Origin: Polynucleobacter sp. VK25
Lineage (GTDB): Bacteria > Pseudomonadota > Gammaproteobacteria > Burkholderiales > Burkholderiaceae
Assembly: GCF_018687355.1 (NCBI RefSeq)
Contig: NZ_CP061288.1
Location: forward strand, 1,436,144-1,500,143
Direction of reading: 5' to 3'
Length of the DNA stretch: 64,000 bases
Shown: piece after piece, positions 1 through 8,158 of the stretch
Layout of the letters: every line of letters starts with the position of its first letter
How positions within the stretch are numbered: the first letter of the stretch is position 1
Program-made: the position numbers and the translations under genes
Notes under the pieces: model-generated
Seen by the model: the letters and a program-made list of their open reading frames with translations, nothing else
The model's database searches: none
Told to the model about the DNA's origin: nothing

Positions 1-246
1 CTGACATACGGTGACGATTCTATCCATCAGGACTTCAGCAATTTCATCATTGCAAACGATCTCCACCCTTACTTTTGACGAGTAGTCCGTAAGCTCATCT
101 TTGATATTAGCTTTGCTCGTTTTAGATGGAGCGCTACAGCCCTCCACCTTAGCTACGGTCATCCCCGGAAATCCTGGAGTCTCCATTAAGGCTGTTCGCA
201 GAGCGGGTAATTTATTGGGGCGTATCACTGCCTTCACTTCCATCAT
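1..246 (-). CDS. PII-like signalling protein (partial, C-terminus off window)
   Basis: The first 82 codons of a leftward gene are open to the window edge with no stop. The translation starts MMEVKAVIRPNKLPALRTAL and follows the ferredoxin-like beta-alpha-beta pattern of GlnB/PII (first strand, helix, then GMTVAKVEGC for the second strand and VRVEIVCND for the third). The canonical T-loop motif with the uridylylated Tyr (YRGAEY) is missing; the loop is Ser/Lys-rich instead. Its ATG overlaps the TGA of the RND pump gene (ATGA at 246-243), so the two are translationally coupled. PII-like proteins encoded with metal RND pumps are a known group. A role as regulator or ligand sensor of the efflux system is inferred; a classical nitrogen role is unlikely. 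Confidence 0.8.
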   Translation of the reverse strand, partial: MMEVKAVIRPNKLPALRTALMETPGFPGMTVAKVEGCSAPSKTSKANIKDELTDYSSKVRVEIVCNDEIAEVLMDRIVTVCQ

Positions 247-3200
247 GCTTCCACCTCTTTGTCTTCAAACCATCTATATAGAACGGGTAACACTAATAAA
301 GTGAGTGCTGTTGAGGTAATCAAGCCTGCAATCACTACAGCTGCTAATGGGCGAGTCACTTCAGATCCCGGACCACCAGAGAACAACATCGGAACGAGTG
401 CCAGCATCGCTACGGATGCCGTCATCATCACAGGCCTAAATCGATGATGGCAGCCATTCAGCAAGGCATCTTCCATGCTGTAGCCATCTTCACGTAATTG
501 CTTAATGAAGGAGATCAACACCACTCCATTGAGCACAGCGATACCCCACAAGTTAATAAATCCTACTGCCGCTGGTACCGACAAGTACTCGCCAGTGATG
601 AACAAACCAAACACTCCACCAATCGAAGCAAATGGCAGAACCAAAATAATGAGGCCTGCTAAGCGGATTGACTTGAACAACATAAACAACAGGAAGAATA
701 TCGCCAGAACAGTCAATGGAATGATGATCATCAAGCGTGCCATCGCTCTTTGCATATTTTCAAACTGACCGCCCCACTGCAAGGTATAGCCTTGGGGTAA
801 TTCCACATTCTTGGCAATCAGCTCTTGGGCTTCTTTTACAAAACCACCCAGGTCGCGTCCTTCTACGTTTACGCCAACGACTAAGCGACGCTTACCAGAC
901 TCTCTTGAGATTTGCGCAGGACCTTCTACTAAAGAAATTTCAGCCAAGTCACGCATGAGCACTTGGGCACCATCTGGTGAGTGCAGAATAATATTTTCAA
1001 TAGCATCGATATTGTTTCTGTAGGGGCTTGGATAACGAAGCACCAACGGGAAGCGGCGCTCTCCCTCATAGATGGTGCTGGCTTGTTTACCACCGATAGC
1101 AGTTTCAATAACTTCATTGACATCAGAAACATTGATGCCATAGCGGGCAATCGCATCACGATCGATTTTGATATTCAGATAGTTCTGACCAGAGGCCTGC
1201 TCAATACGCAAATCATTGCTACCTTTCATCTTGGTCAAAATCTGACCAATTTGGGAGCCGAGCTTTTGCAGCATAGCCAGATCATCGCCAAAGATTTTGA
1301 CTGCCACTTGTGAGCGCACACCAGAAACCATCTCATCCACCCTAGCGGCAATCGGCTGCGAGATTGCCAGTTCAATTCCAGGTAAGGTTTTGAGCTTTTC
1401 ACGGATCTGTTGCGCAATCTCTTCCTGACTCAGACTTCTATCGCCCAAAGGCTTCAGTGTCACAATCGGATCTGACTCATTTGGCTGCCCTGGATCTGCT
1501 GGTGATTCACCTTTACCCAGACGGGAGACTGCCATCTCCACACCCGGAATAGTCATGATCCGCTTAATCGCTTCAAACTCCAGTTTGATAGATTCATCTA
1601 GAGAAATATTAGGGGCACGCACAATCACTGGAGTGATGGATCCTTCTTGCATCACCGGAATAAATGCCTTGCCTAGCAACACAAAGCCAATCAAGCTAAT
1701 ACCCAAGGCAATGATGGCGCGCTTGACTACCAATTTAGGATTGGCCAAGCTCCAATGCAACCAGCGCTCGTAGGGAGCACGCATTTTTTTGACTATCTTG
1801 GTGTCATCCTCGCCGCCACCCTTGAGGATGTATGAGCATAAGACTGGTGACAAGGTAAATGACAGAATCAATGAGATGGTTAAGGCAATAGCAATCGTAA
1901 TTGCCATCGGCGCAAACATCTTGCCCTCCATGCCTTCCAATGAGAGTAGTGGCATGAAGACCAAAATGATGATGCCCACACCAAAAAGCACTGGCTTACC
2001 GACTTCAGATGCGGCTTCTAAGATGATCCTATTTTTAGACTCGCCAGATTTGAGCCGTTCGCCCAATTTAGCAAAGGTGTTCTCCACTACCACTACAGAA
2101 CCATCCACCATAATCCCGATCGCAATCGCAAGACCGCCCAGGGACATGAGGTTTGCTGAAATGCCATAGCGATTCATGACCAAGAAAGTAAGCAACGGCG
2201 TGAGGAGCAGCGTAGCAACCACAATCAGGGATGAGCGTACATCCCCCAAGAAGAGGAAGAGCAAAATAATGACGAGAATGACACCTTCGATCAGCACCTT
2301 CGCCACATTAAACATTGCAGCATTGACTAAATCAGTACGGTCATAGAAAGGCACAATCTGTAAACCATCAGGCAGTAGCTTGCCTTCATTAATTTCTGCA
2401 ACCTTGAGCTTGATGCGGTTGACTACTTCACGTGCATTACCACCACGAATCATCTGAATGATGCCGGCCACACTTTCTGTATAGCCATTCTTAATAGCGG
2501 CGCCCTGACGAATCTCGCTACCCATCGTGACCTCGGCTACGTTCTTCACATATACCGGAATACCCTTCACTTCTTTTAGGATGATCTTGCCAATGTCTTC
2601 TGGCTTAGTAATTAAACCCAAACCACGAATCAGATAGCGCTCTGAATAGGTTGGTAGTTGTCCGCCTCCAGAGTTGGCATTATTTCTGGCTAGCGCTTGA
2701 TAGACTTCATGCAAGCTAATTTGATAATGGCGCAAACGCTCGGGGTTCACTAAAACTTGATACTCCCTTGCATAGCCACCTTGTGTATTAATTTCAGCAA
2801 CACCGGGGATAGAGCGTAACATCGGGCGCACAATCCAATCTTGTACTGCGCGGCGATCAGAAAGCTCATCAACAGTGAGCTCGCGATGACGATCAGATGG
2901 GTGGTCAAGCGTATATTGATACACCTCACCTAAGCCTGTAGATGGCGGGGCTAATACTGGGGTGATACCTACCGGCATCTTCGAGGCAACTTCAATCAGC
3001 CTTTCTGTCACCAATTGGCGCGCAAAGTAAATATCGGTTTTCTCGGTAAATACCAAAGTAATCACTGAGATGCCATTGCGGTTTAGCGAGCGCATCTCGG
3101 TTAAACCCGGCAAGCCTGTCATCCCCAGCTCAATTGGGATAGTGACAAAACGCTCAACCTCTTCGGGAGACTTACCAGGAGCTTCTGCAGCAACCTGCAC

Positions 3201-3338
3201 TTGTACGTTGGTGACATCCGGAAACGCATCAACAGATAATCGTTTGGTAGCTAATAGTCCAGCAACGAGCAATACGATGGCAATAATGACCACCAATAGG
3301 CGTTGCTGCAGCGAGAGGCGGACGATTCTTTCAATCAT
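243..3338 (-). CDS. Heavy-metal efflux RND pump, CzcA/CusA family
   Basis: Inner-membrane proton-driven pump of a tripartite CBA efflux complex, 1031 residues, the usual length for HME-RND proteins. Visible are TM1 near residues 12-30, a large periplasmic pore domain, the central TM block beginning VLIEGVILVIILLFLFLGD, the TM4 proton-relay region with AIGIMVDGSVVVVEN, a second periplasmic loop (ADPGQPNESDP) and the C-terminal TM block. The TM4 motif is neither the DFG...DGA form typical of CzcA nor the AIGAMVDAAIVMIEN form typical of CusA, so metal specificity cannot be assigned from sequence. It is the third gene of the operon, 16 bp after the adaptor stop, and its stop overlaps the start of the PII-like gene. 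Confidence 0.93.
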   Translation of the reverse strand: MIERIVRLSLQQRLLVVIIAIVLLVAGLLATKRLSVDAFPDVTNVQVQVAAEAPGKSPEEVERFVTIPIELGMTGLPGLTEMRSLNRNGISVITLVFTEKTDIYFARQLVTERLIEVASKMPVGITPVLAPPSTGLGEVYQYTLDHPSDRHRELTVDELSDRRAVQDWIVRPMLRSIPGVAEINTQGGYAREYQVLVNPERLRHYQISLHEVYQALARNNANSGGGQLPTYSERYLIRGLGLITKPEDIGKIILKEVKGIPVYVKNVAEVTMGSEIRQGAAIKNGYTESVAGIIQMIRGGNAREVVNRIKLKVAEINEGKLLPDGLQIVPFYDRTDLVNAAMFNVAKVLIEGVILVIILLFLFLGDVRSSLIVVATLLLTPLLTFLVMNRYGISANLMSLGGLAIAIGIMVDGSVVVVENTFAKLGERLKSGESKNRIILEAASEVGKPVLFGVGIIILVFMPLLSLEGMEGKMFAPMAITIAIALTISLILSFTLSPVLCSYILKGGGEDDTKIVKKMRAPYERWLHWSLANPKLVVKRAIIALGISLIGFVLLGKAFIPVMQEGSITPVIVRAPNISLDESIKLEFEAIKRIMTIPGVEMAVSRLGKGESPADPGQPNESDPIVTLKPLGDRSLSQEEIAQQIREKLKTLPGIELAISQPIAARVDEMVSGVRSQVAVKIFGDDLAMLQKLGSQIGQILTKMKGSNDLRIEQASGQNYLNIKIDRDAIARYGINVSDVNEVIETAIGGKQASTIYEGERRFPLVLRYPSPYRNNIDAIENIILHSPDGAQVLMRDLAEISLVEGPAQISRESGKRRLVVGVNVEGRDLGGFVKEAQELIAKNVELPQGYTLQWGGQFENMQRAMARLMIIIPLTVLAIFFLLFMLFKSIRLAGLIILVLPFASIGGVFGLFITGEYLSVPAAVGFINLWGIAVLNGVVLISFIKQLREDGYSMEDALLNGCHHRFRPVMMTASVAMLALVPMLFSGGPGSEVTRPLAAVVIAGLITSTALTLLVLPVLYRWFEDKEVEA

Positions 3339-3354
3339 TTGGCTTATTCACCAC

Positions 3355-4701
3355 TTATCCGCCACTTAACTGACGCTTACGTTCAGTATTTAAGTGATAT
3401 GCGCCTTCAGTAGCAATCTCTTGCCCCTCTTTTAGGCCTGATATCACGGGACGGAAGCCTTTACCTTCTGGACCCAGCTTGACTGGCACCATGCGATACG
3501 TATCGTCATCTAATCGAATGAAGACGTGATCATGATTGTCCTCTCGCACAATGGCGCCAAGTGGTACTACTAATTTATCCACTGGCTGACTCTCGATTAG
3601 CATGGTTGCCAACATGCCCGGTTTAATTTCACCCTCTTTATTAGCCAACTCCATACGCACTACTACAGTACGGGTCTGTGGATTCACAATCGAATCTACA
3701 TGAGCAACCACGCCTTCTATTTCTTGATTTCGTAGAGCGGGAATGATGAGTGAAGCTTTTTGCCCCTTATGCATCAGATAAGAATTACTTTCCGGAACTT
3801 CTGAGATTGCCCAAAGCGTACTGAGGTCTGCCACCGTAAACAATGCATCAGCAGGCTGAACCACCTGGCCCTTGTTAATCTTGCGCTCGACAATTTCACC
3901 AGGAATGGTGGCAATCACATTGTTAATAGATTCAATCACGCCAGACTTGGCAAGGCGGTCGATACTAGTCTGATCCATGCCCTGCACTCGGAGTTGATCG
4001 TTCGCAGCACGAAACTCTGCTTTAGCGCTACTTGCCTCAGCTTCACGTCTTTGTAATTCTGCTAAAGCAATCACATCCTCTTTATATAGAATCTTCGCGC
4101 GATTAGCGGCTTGATCGGCCAACTGACTTGCACTCTTGGCTTTTAAATAAGCTAACTGTGATTGGGTTAATTCAGTAGAGGTAATCTTGGCCAATACATC
4201 GCCCTGCTTCACCATCTGACCAGGCACAGCCAAAATATCCGATACGCGTCCAGTCACATTAGCGCCAATACGAGATAAATAAAGCTCATTGAAATCAATT
4301 CGGCCTGAAGCACGAAGCTCCTCCACAAATGGAGAGACTTGCGCTTTGCCATCAGCAATCATCTTATGCAAATCTTCATTCACCACGACCACATTGGGAT
4401 CTTGTACGGATTTTATGGTGGGGCTTCTATCAAACACATTGAAGTAATTCAGAATAATGATGAAGGCGCAGAACCAAGGCAGATAGAACGCGCCCTTCTT
4501 AAACCAAGGAGGCGTTTTGTCATAGTTGGTCGTTACTACAGGCGCATGCCCAGCAACCCATTGATGAGCCTGTTCATATAGCTGAGTTTGAGTTTGAAAA
4601 ACTTGGCCTACTAATTCCTTTTTATGGAATCTGATCTTTCGAACCAAAAAGGTTTTCCAGACTTTTACCTTTTTCAGAAGTTTAGTTAATTCTTGGTTCA
4701 T
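3355..4701 (-). CDS. Membrane fusion protein (periplasmic adaptor) of metal RND efflux
   Basis: Adaptor linking the RND pump to the outer-membrane channel. An ORF opens at 4731, but the ATG at 4701 (MNQELTKLLK) is preferred because it forms an ATGA overlap with the upstream gene's stop. The protein then has 448 residues. A basic N-terminal stretch of about 70 residues precedes a single TM helix (about residues 71-88), so the N-terminus appears cytoplasmic rather than a cleaved signal peptide, which is unusual for CusB/CzcB. The barrel-sandwich halves (ANVTGRVSDILAVPGQMVKQ and ATIPGEIVERKINKGQ) flank an alpha-hairpin rich in Ala/Gln. Beta-barrel and membrane-proximal domains follow. Confidence 0.9.
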   Translation of the reverse strand: MNQELTKLLKKVKVWKTFLVRKIRFHKKELVGQVFQTQTQLYEQAHQWVAGHAPVVTTNYDKTPPWFKKGAFYLPWFCAFIIILNYFNVFDRSPTIKSVQDPNVVVVNEDLHKMIADGKAQVSPFVEELRASGRIDFNELYLSRIGANVTGRVSDILAVPGQMVKQGDVLAKITSTELTQSQLAYLKAKSASQLADQAANRAKILYKEDVIALAELQRREAEASSAKAEFRAANDQLRVQGMDQTSIDRLAKSGVIESINNVIATIPGEIVERKINKGQVVQPADALFTVADLSTLWAISEVPESNSYLMHKGQKASLIIPALRNQEIEGVVAHVDSIVNPQTRTVVVRMELANKEGEIKPGMLATMLIESQPVDKLVVPLGAIVREDNHDHVFIRLDDDTYRMVPVKLGPEGKGFRPVISGLKEGQEIATEGAYHLNTERKRQLSGG

Positions 4702-6095
4702 TGCATTCCACTTTCTATCTTCGCAAGCCATTCAGGGCTCGCTCTCAATCTTTGAATCTCAGTCACCACAGAAGCCAAATCAAATCTCGCTCTAATTAAA
4801 TCATTTCGAGCGGCTCGGAAAGTTCTTTGTGCATCTAAGTACTCCAGCATGCCGCGCTCACCGTAGCGATAAGATACTTCTGCAATCCGCTGCGCACTAG
4901 CCGCCAATTGCACCACCTCCTGGCTTAGTACTTTTACTTGATAGCTCGTCATTTGATAAAGCTTATAAGCTGTTTCTATCTGCTGATCCAGGGTTTGACT
5001 TTGCGCATTGAATTGATTCTTAGCTTTAGATGCATTTGCTTCTGCCTCAGCTACTTGGCCACCTCTAAAATCCCAAATCGGAATGCTCACCTGTAAGCCA
5101 TAAAGACGATCAGTGAAGTTTGGATCGTTATATTGCGAGGCTTTAAATGCTAAGCGCGGTAAACGTGAATTTTTTTCAAAGCTGAGCTTAGATTCAGTAG
5201 CCTCTACCTCCGCTTTTGCCTTTTGGAGCTCTGGGCTTTGGGACTGAACCTCATTTAGCAGCACTTGCAATGAAGGCAAGACCTCTACTTTAGGTTGCTC
5301 TGCCACCACCGTGAAGTCAGCCGGCAATTGATGGCCGACAACTTGTCGCAATTGACTGCGTGCTTGCTCAACGCGTAACTTACTAGATTCTGAAGCAATC
5401 TGCGCATTCAGAAACTCTGTTTGCACACGAATGAGTTCGAAGCGCGCTGTTTCGCCAACGTCATAACGAATTTGCATACGATCACGAATCTGCTTAGTCA
5501 AACTCATATCTTCTTCAGCTGCTTTTTGCTCTGCTTCACGGCGCATCAACTCGTAATAGCGTTGCTGCACTCTAGAAATCGTTTCAACCTCGAAGGCAAT
5601 GCGTGTTGCCTCAGCTGCACGCAAATTGGCTTCCGCAGCATTGACTCTAGGGAAGCGGGTGTATGGCATATCTAATGGCTGAGTAACAGACCATGAAGAC
5701 ACATTACCCACTGTTAGGGGGCCGGTAACAGATCGTTGCTGACCGGTGCTGACCTCGAACTCAGGGTTTGGAATTGCCCTTGCTGTAGATAGCTGTCCTT
5801 TAATTGCCTTTGACTGATCTCGCGCAGCTAAGACTTGAGGGCTGGACTCTAAAGAAATGGTGATTAGGTCATTAATCGTGAATGCTGTTTTAGCCTGTGC
5901 ACTCACATCCGCCATAAAGAAGGCGCCGATAAAAGCAATTGCTAATAAGCGGTACAACGACATACGCCCAACTTGAGAGGTGTCTAAAAGTAAATTATCC
6001 AACCACCTGGTCAGAAGAGCAAGAAATCGTCCCTGATTTGGGGCATTAAGGCCCAGTTCAGGATTAGAAGGCATGTTTTTGATAAAGGAAGTCAA
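4698..6095 (-). CDS. TolC-family outer-membrane efflux channel (CusC/CzcC type)
   Basis: Outer-membrane factor of the tripartite metal efflux system, with the two-fold repeated coiled-coil architecture of TolC proteins (long Ala/Gln/Glu-rich helices, QIRDRMQIRYDVGETARFEL and the related YRYGERGMLEYLDAQRTF near the end). The open frame reaches a TTG at 6095 (465 residues). An internal ATG at 5963 (MSLYRLLAIAFIGAFF, then AQA) would give a clean signal peptide and a 421-residue protein of normal family length, so the true start may be 5963. No Shine-Dalgarno sequence clearly decides this. No lipobox cysteine is seen. First gene of the leftward efflux operon. Confidence 0.88.
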   Translation of the reverse strand: MTSFIKNMPSNPELGLNAPNQGRFLALLTRWLDNLLLDTSQVGRMSLYRLLAIAFIGAFFMADVSAQAKTAFTINDLITISLESSPQVLAARDQSKAIKGQLSTARAIPNPEFEVSTGQQRSVTGPLTVGNVSSWSVTQPLDMPYTRFPRVNAAEANLRAAEATRIAFEVETISRVQQRYYELMRREAEQKAAEEDMSLTKQIRDRMQIRYDVGETARFELIRVQTEFLNAQIASESSKLRVEQARSQLRQVVGHQLPADFTVVAEQPKVEVLPSLQVLLNEVQSQSPELQKAKAEVEATESKLSFEKNSRLPRLAFKASQYNDPNFTDRLYGLQVSIPIWDFRGGQVAEAEANASKAKNQFNAQSQTLDQQIETAYKLYQMTSYQVKVLSQEVVQLAASAQRIAEVSYRYGERGMLEYLDAQRTFRAARNDLIRARFDLASVVTEIQRLRASPEWLAKIESGMQ

Positions 6096-6258
6096 TATTC
6101 AGCCATTTAGTAAAAAGTAAATGGTCTTGCCTTAGAAATTACCCACATACCGGGTTTAAAGACCGTAATGACGATATGTGAGACCCATTGCTGGGCAGGC
6201 TACTCCCCGTTTATTAGTCTTATTAGATCACAGATAAGTTACAAAATTACGTATGATT

Positions 6259-6594
6259 TCAAACATATACCTGTCTAGATAGGCGTCCGTACTTCTGGGC
6301 CTTATGAAATGCTTTCTGCATGAGTTTGCAGGCCTTCTTTAAGCCCATCTCCAAAGCAGTACGCCGGTCTCTGGCAGTAATGCTCACCTCGATCTGCCGA
6401 TTATCAAAGGTTTGTAACTCAATGATGCAATTTTGATTGCAGCTATTTTTTGCCTGTGCCACTACGGAATACTTCACTTTAATTTTGCGCACCAACCAAA
6501 AAAGTTTCTTTAGAGAAAACTTCACGCGGTTCTCTGTAAATGTTTTAAATTCCGGTTCAATTTGCTCTTTTGCTTCCAATATGACATCCATCAT
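6259..6594 (-). CDS. HPF/RaiA-family ribosome-associated protein
   Basis: A 111-residue basic protein resembling the short ribosome hibernation factors (HPF/YfiA): beta1 is missing or degenerate, then a basic helix (RVKFSLKKLFWLVRKIKVKY), strands around CIIELQTFDNRQIEVSITARD, and a second helix RTALEMGLKKACKLMQKAFHK. HPF/RaiA proteins bind the 30S decoding region and inactivate ribosomes under stress. This is a divergent member away from the usual rpoN/pts locus, so it is probably an accessory paralogue. A 40-bp element shared with the terC/nhaR region lies 57 bp upstream of its start, suggesting co-regulation with the ion/stress genes. Confidence 0.75.
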   Translation of the reverse strand: MMDVILEAKEQIEPEFKTFTENRVKFSLKKLFWLVRKIKVKYSVVAQAKNSCNQNCIIELQTFDNRQIEVSITARDRRTALEMGLKKACKLMQKAFHKAQKYGRLSRQVYV

Positions 6595-6650
6595 GCATCT
6601 CCTGATTTAGAAAACTACAAATTCAATATAGAGCACAATTTATTCTGAAT

Positions 6651-6690
6651 AAAGCAGATATTTATTGATAATAATTCTGTAAATTGCTGA
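6651..6690. promoter_or_regulatory. Candidate NhaR-type operator, copy 1 (upstream of hpf-like gene)
   Basis: Forty bases beginning AAAGCAGATA and ending GCTGA, identical at 35 of 40 positions and in the same orientation to 8117-8156. The core TTATTGATAATAA is an inverted repeat fitting the T-N11-A pattern of LysR-type regulators. It lies 57 bp upstream of the hpf-like start. Assignment to the nearby NhaR-type regulator is inference from position. Confidence 0.6.
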
Positions 6691-6700
6691 GTAATAGAAC

Positions 6701-6725
6701 AAAAAAATGCCCTCGTACTGAGGGC
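6701..6725 (-). terminator. Rho-independent terminator of terC-usp
   Basis: GCCCTC (6709-6714), loop GTACT, GAGGGC (6720-6725). Read on the minus strand, the stem is followed by a run of seven T (6707-6701). It sits about 30 bp after the stop of the TerC-UspA gene. Confidence 0.8.
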
Positions 6726-6755
6726 AAAAGACTGCCGCAGGATGCAAAACAAACA

Positions 6756-7265
6756 CTAATCAATCACAGCTGCCATTAGAGCGGTGGCTGCTCCAGCACC
6801 CAAGGCCGGTATGCCCCAACGCTCCAATGTTGATAATGAGCGCCCAGTGACCACCTCAACAGGAATATCACTTGTTTCAAGTAACTTGGCTGTCGTTGAA
6901 TTTTCAAATAGACGACTCAAGGTATTTTTCTTAGCAGTTCCAATCACGATCCGATTACAACCTAAACGCTGAGCCTCTTCGCGTAACGCCTCACCCTTAT
7001 CGCCCGTCACATAGGAGAAGGAAAAACTCACGCCCGCCCTCTCTAAAAACTGGGATGCTGACTGAGCAGCTAGCTTTGCACGCTCTGCTTGCCACTCATT
7101 AATAGTTTGCTTGTTTAAAAATTTTCTTATATGTCTGTACAAAGTGGGCTGTACATTACATAAATGAAAATGTGAATGACGGTCTTTGCCATACACATTG
7201 ACCGCATGTTTCAAGGCCAACAAAGCATTACTTGAATCATCAACTGGAATAAGAACTGTATTCAT
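6756..7265 (-). CDS. Possible independently translated UspA-like protein (internal start)
   Basis: In-frame internal ATG at 7265-7263 within the TerC-UspA fusion, giving a 169-residue UspA-like protein with a hydrophobic tail. It is preceded on the minus strand by AGGAGGTGA (7278-7270), a full match to the anti-Shine-Dalgarno sequence, with seven bases between AGGAGG and ATG. That makes it one of the best ribosome-binding sites seen in the window, although it lies inside codons for LGGEV. Either the fusion arose by loss of a stop between two adjacent genes, or both products are made. No stop codon separates the two parts. Confidence 0.5.
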   Translation of the reverse strand: MNTVLIPVDDSSNALLALKHAVNVYGKDRHSHFHLCNVQPTLYRHIRKFLNKQTINEWQAERAKLAAQSASQFLERAGVSFSFSYVTGDKGEALREEAQRLGCNRIVIGTAKKNTLSRLFENSTTAKLLETSDIPVEVVTGRSLSTLERWGIPALGAGAATALMAAVID

Positions 7266-8024
7266 GACTTCACCTCCTAGGATATGAGACTGCTCTTTCG
7301 GCAGCACTTGAGATACAACAGGCTCTACTTCAGCCGGCAAAATTGTCTCCTCCATTGCCAGCCTGCTTCTGATAAAACCACCAAACAAAACACCGAGAAT
7401 GACGAGCGCTTGAATTGCGTAGTCAACAATAGGATTCTGAAACACTGGGATCTCACGGATAAAGGGCTCAGAGACCATCATCTTGGCAGCCGTCCAAGCC
7501 AGCACGCCTGCGCCTAAGTAAGTAATGGATGGGTAGCGCTCAACTAATTTCAGAATTTGAGTTGAGCCCCAAATCACGACAGGAATACTAACGAGTAGAC
7601 CCATAACTACCAGGACGTAGCTTCCGTGCGAGGCGCCAGCCACTGCCAAAACATTATCTAAACCCATGACTGCATCTGCAATCACGATAGTCTTCATTGC
7701 GCCCCAGAAACTAGTAGATGCGCTGGAATGACTGCCATCCTCATCTTTGGCAGGTGCTAGTAATTTGTATGCAATCCATACCAGGAGTAGTCCACCGATT
7801 AACATCAAACCTGGGACCTTTAGCAAATACACTACTACCAGTGTCATTGCGCTTCTTACCGCAATCGCTCCTACTGCACCCCAGACAATTGCTTTCTTTT
7901 GAAGATGCGCCGGTAAATTTCTGGCTGCCATTGCAATAACAATGGCGTTATCGCCAGCCAAAACCAAATCAATCACCACAATCGCAAGTAGTGCCGAAAA
8001 AAACTCAGGACTAAATAGTTCCAA
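6756..8024 (-). CDS. TerC-family membrane protein fused to a UspA-like domain
   Basis: A 422-residue fusion. Residues 1-230 are a TerC/YjbE-type integral membrane protein with about seven TM helices and the conserved acidic motifs DLVLAGDNAIVIA (near residue 19) and ADAVMGLDNVLAVAG (near residue 118); TerC/Alx relatives export manganese or other cations. Residues 254-400 are a universal stress protein fold starting MNTVLIPVDDSSNALLALKH. The usual ATP motif G-2x-G-9x-G-S/T is degraded (VIGTAKKNTLSRLFENS), so nucleotide binding is doubtful. A hydrophobic C-terminal tail (residues 403-420) could be another membrane anchor. A strong internal Shine-Dalgarno before codon 254 suggests the Usp part is also made alone. 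Divergent from nhaR. Confidence 0.88.
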   Translation of the reverse strand: MELFSPEFFSALLAIVVIDLVLAGDNAIVIAMAARNLPAHLQKKAIVWGAVGAIAVRSAMTLVVVYLLKVPGLMLIGGLLLVWIAYKLLAPAKDEDGSHSSASTSFWGAMKTIVIADAVMGLDNVLAVAGASHGSYVLVVMGLLVSIPVVIWGSTQILKLVERYPSITYLGAGVLAWTAAKMMVSEPFIREIPVFQNPIVDYAIQALVILGVLFGGFIRSRLAMEETILPAEVEPVVSQVLPKEQSHILGGEVMNTVLIPVDDSSNALLALKHAVNVYGKDRHSHFHLCNVQPTLYRHIRKFLNKQTINEWQAERAKLAAQSASQFLERAGVSFSFSYVTGDKGEALREEAQRLGCNRIVIGTAKKNTLSRLFENSTTAKLLETSDIPVEVVTGRSLSTLERWGIPALGAGAATALMAAVID

Positions 8025-8116
8025 TTGAATAACCTCTATCTATAAAAATTAAACCTGAAGCACATGAATGCCATGGCTTTCTATGGGGTTAATTTAGGCG
8101 GATTTGTGTTTAGCTA

Positions 8117-8156
8117 AAAGCAGATATATATTGATAATAATTTCGTAAAAAGCTGA
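8117..8156. promoter_or_regulatory. Candidate NhaR-type operator, copy 2 (terC-usp / nhaR divergent region)
   Basis: Second copy of the 40-bp element (35/40 identical to 6651-6690), with the core TATTGATAATA inverted repeat. It ends two bases before the nhaR ATG at 8159 and lies 92 bp upstream of terC-usp, so one site could both repress the regulator gene and control the divergent gene, as is common for LysR-type regulators. Confidence 0.6.
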
Positions 8157-8158
8157 AT

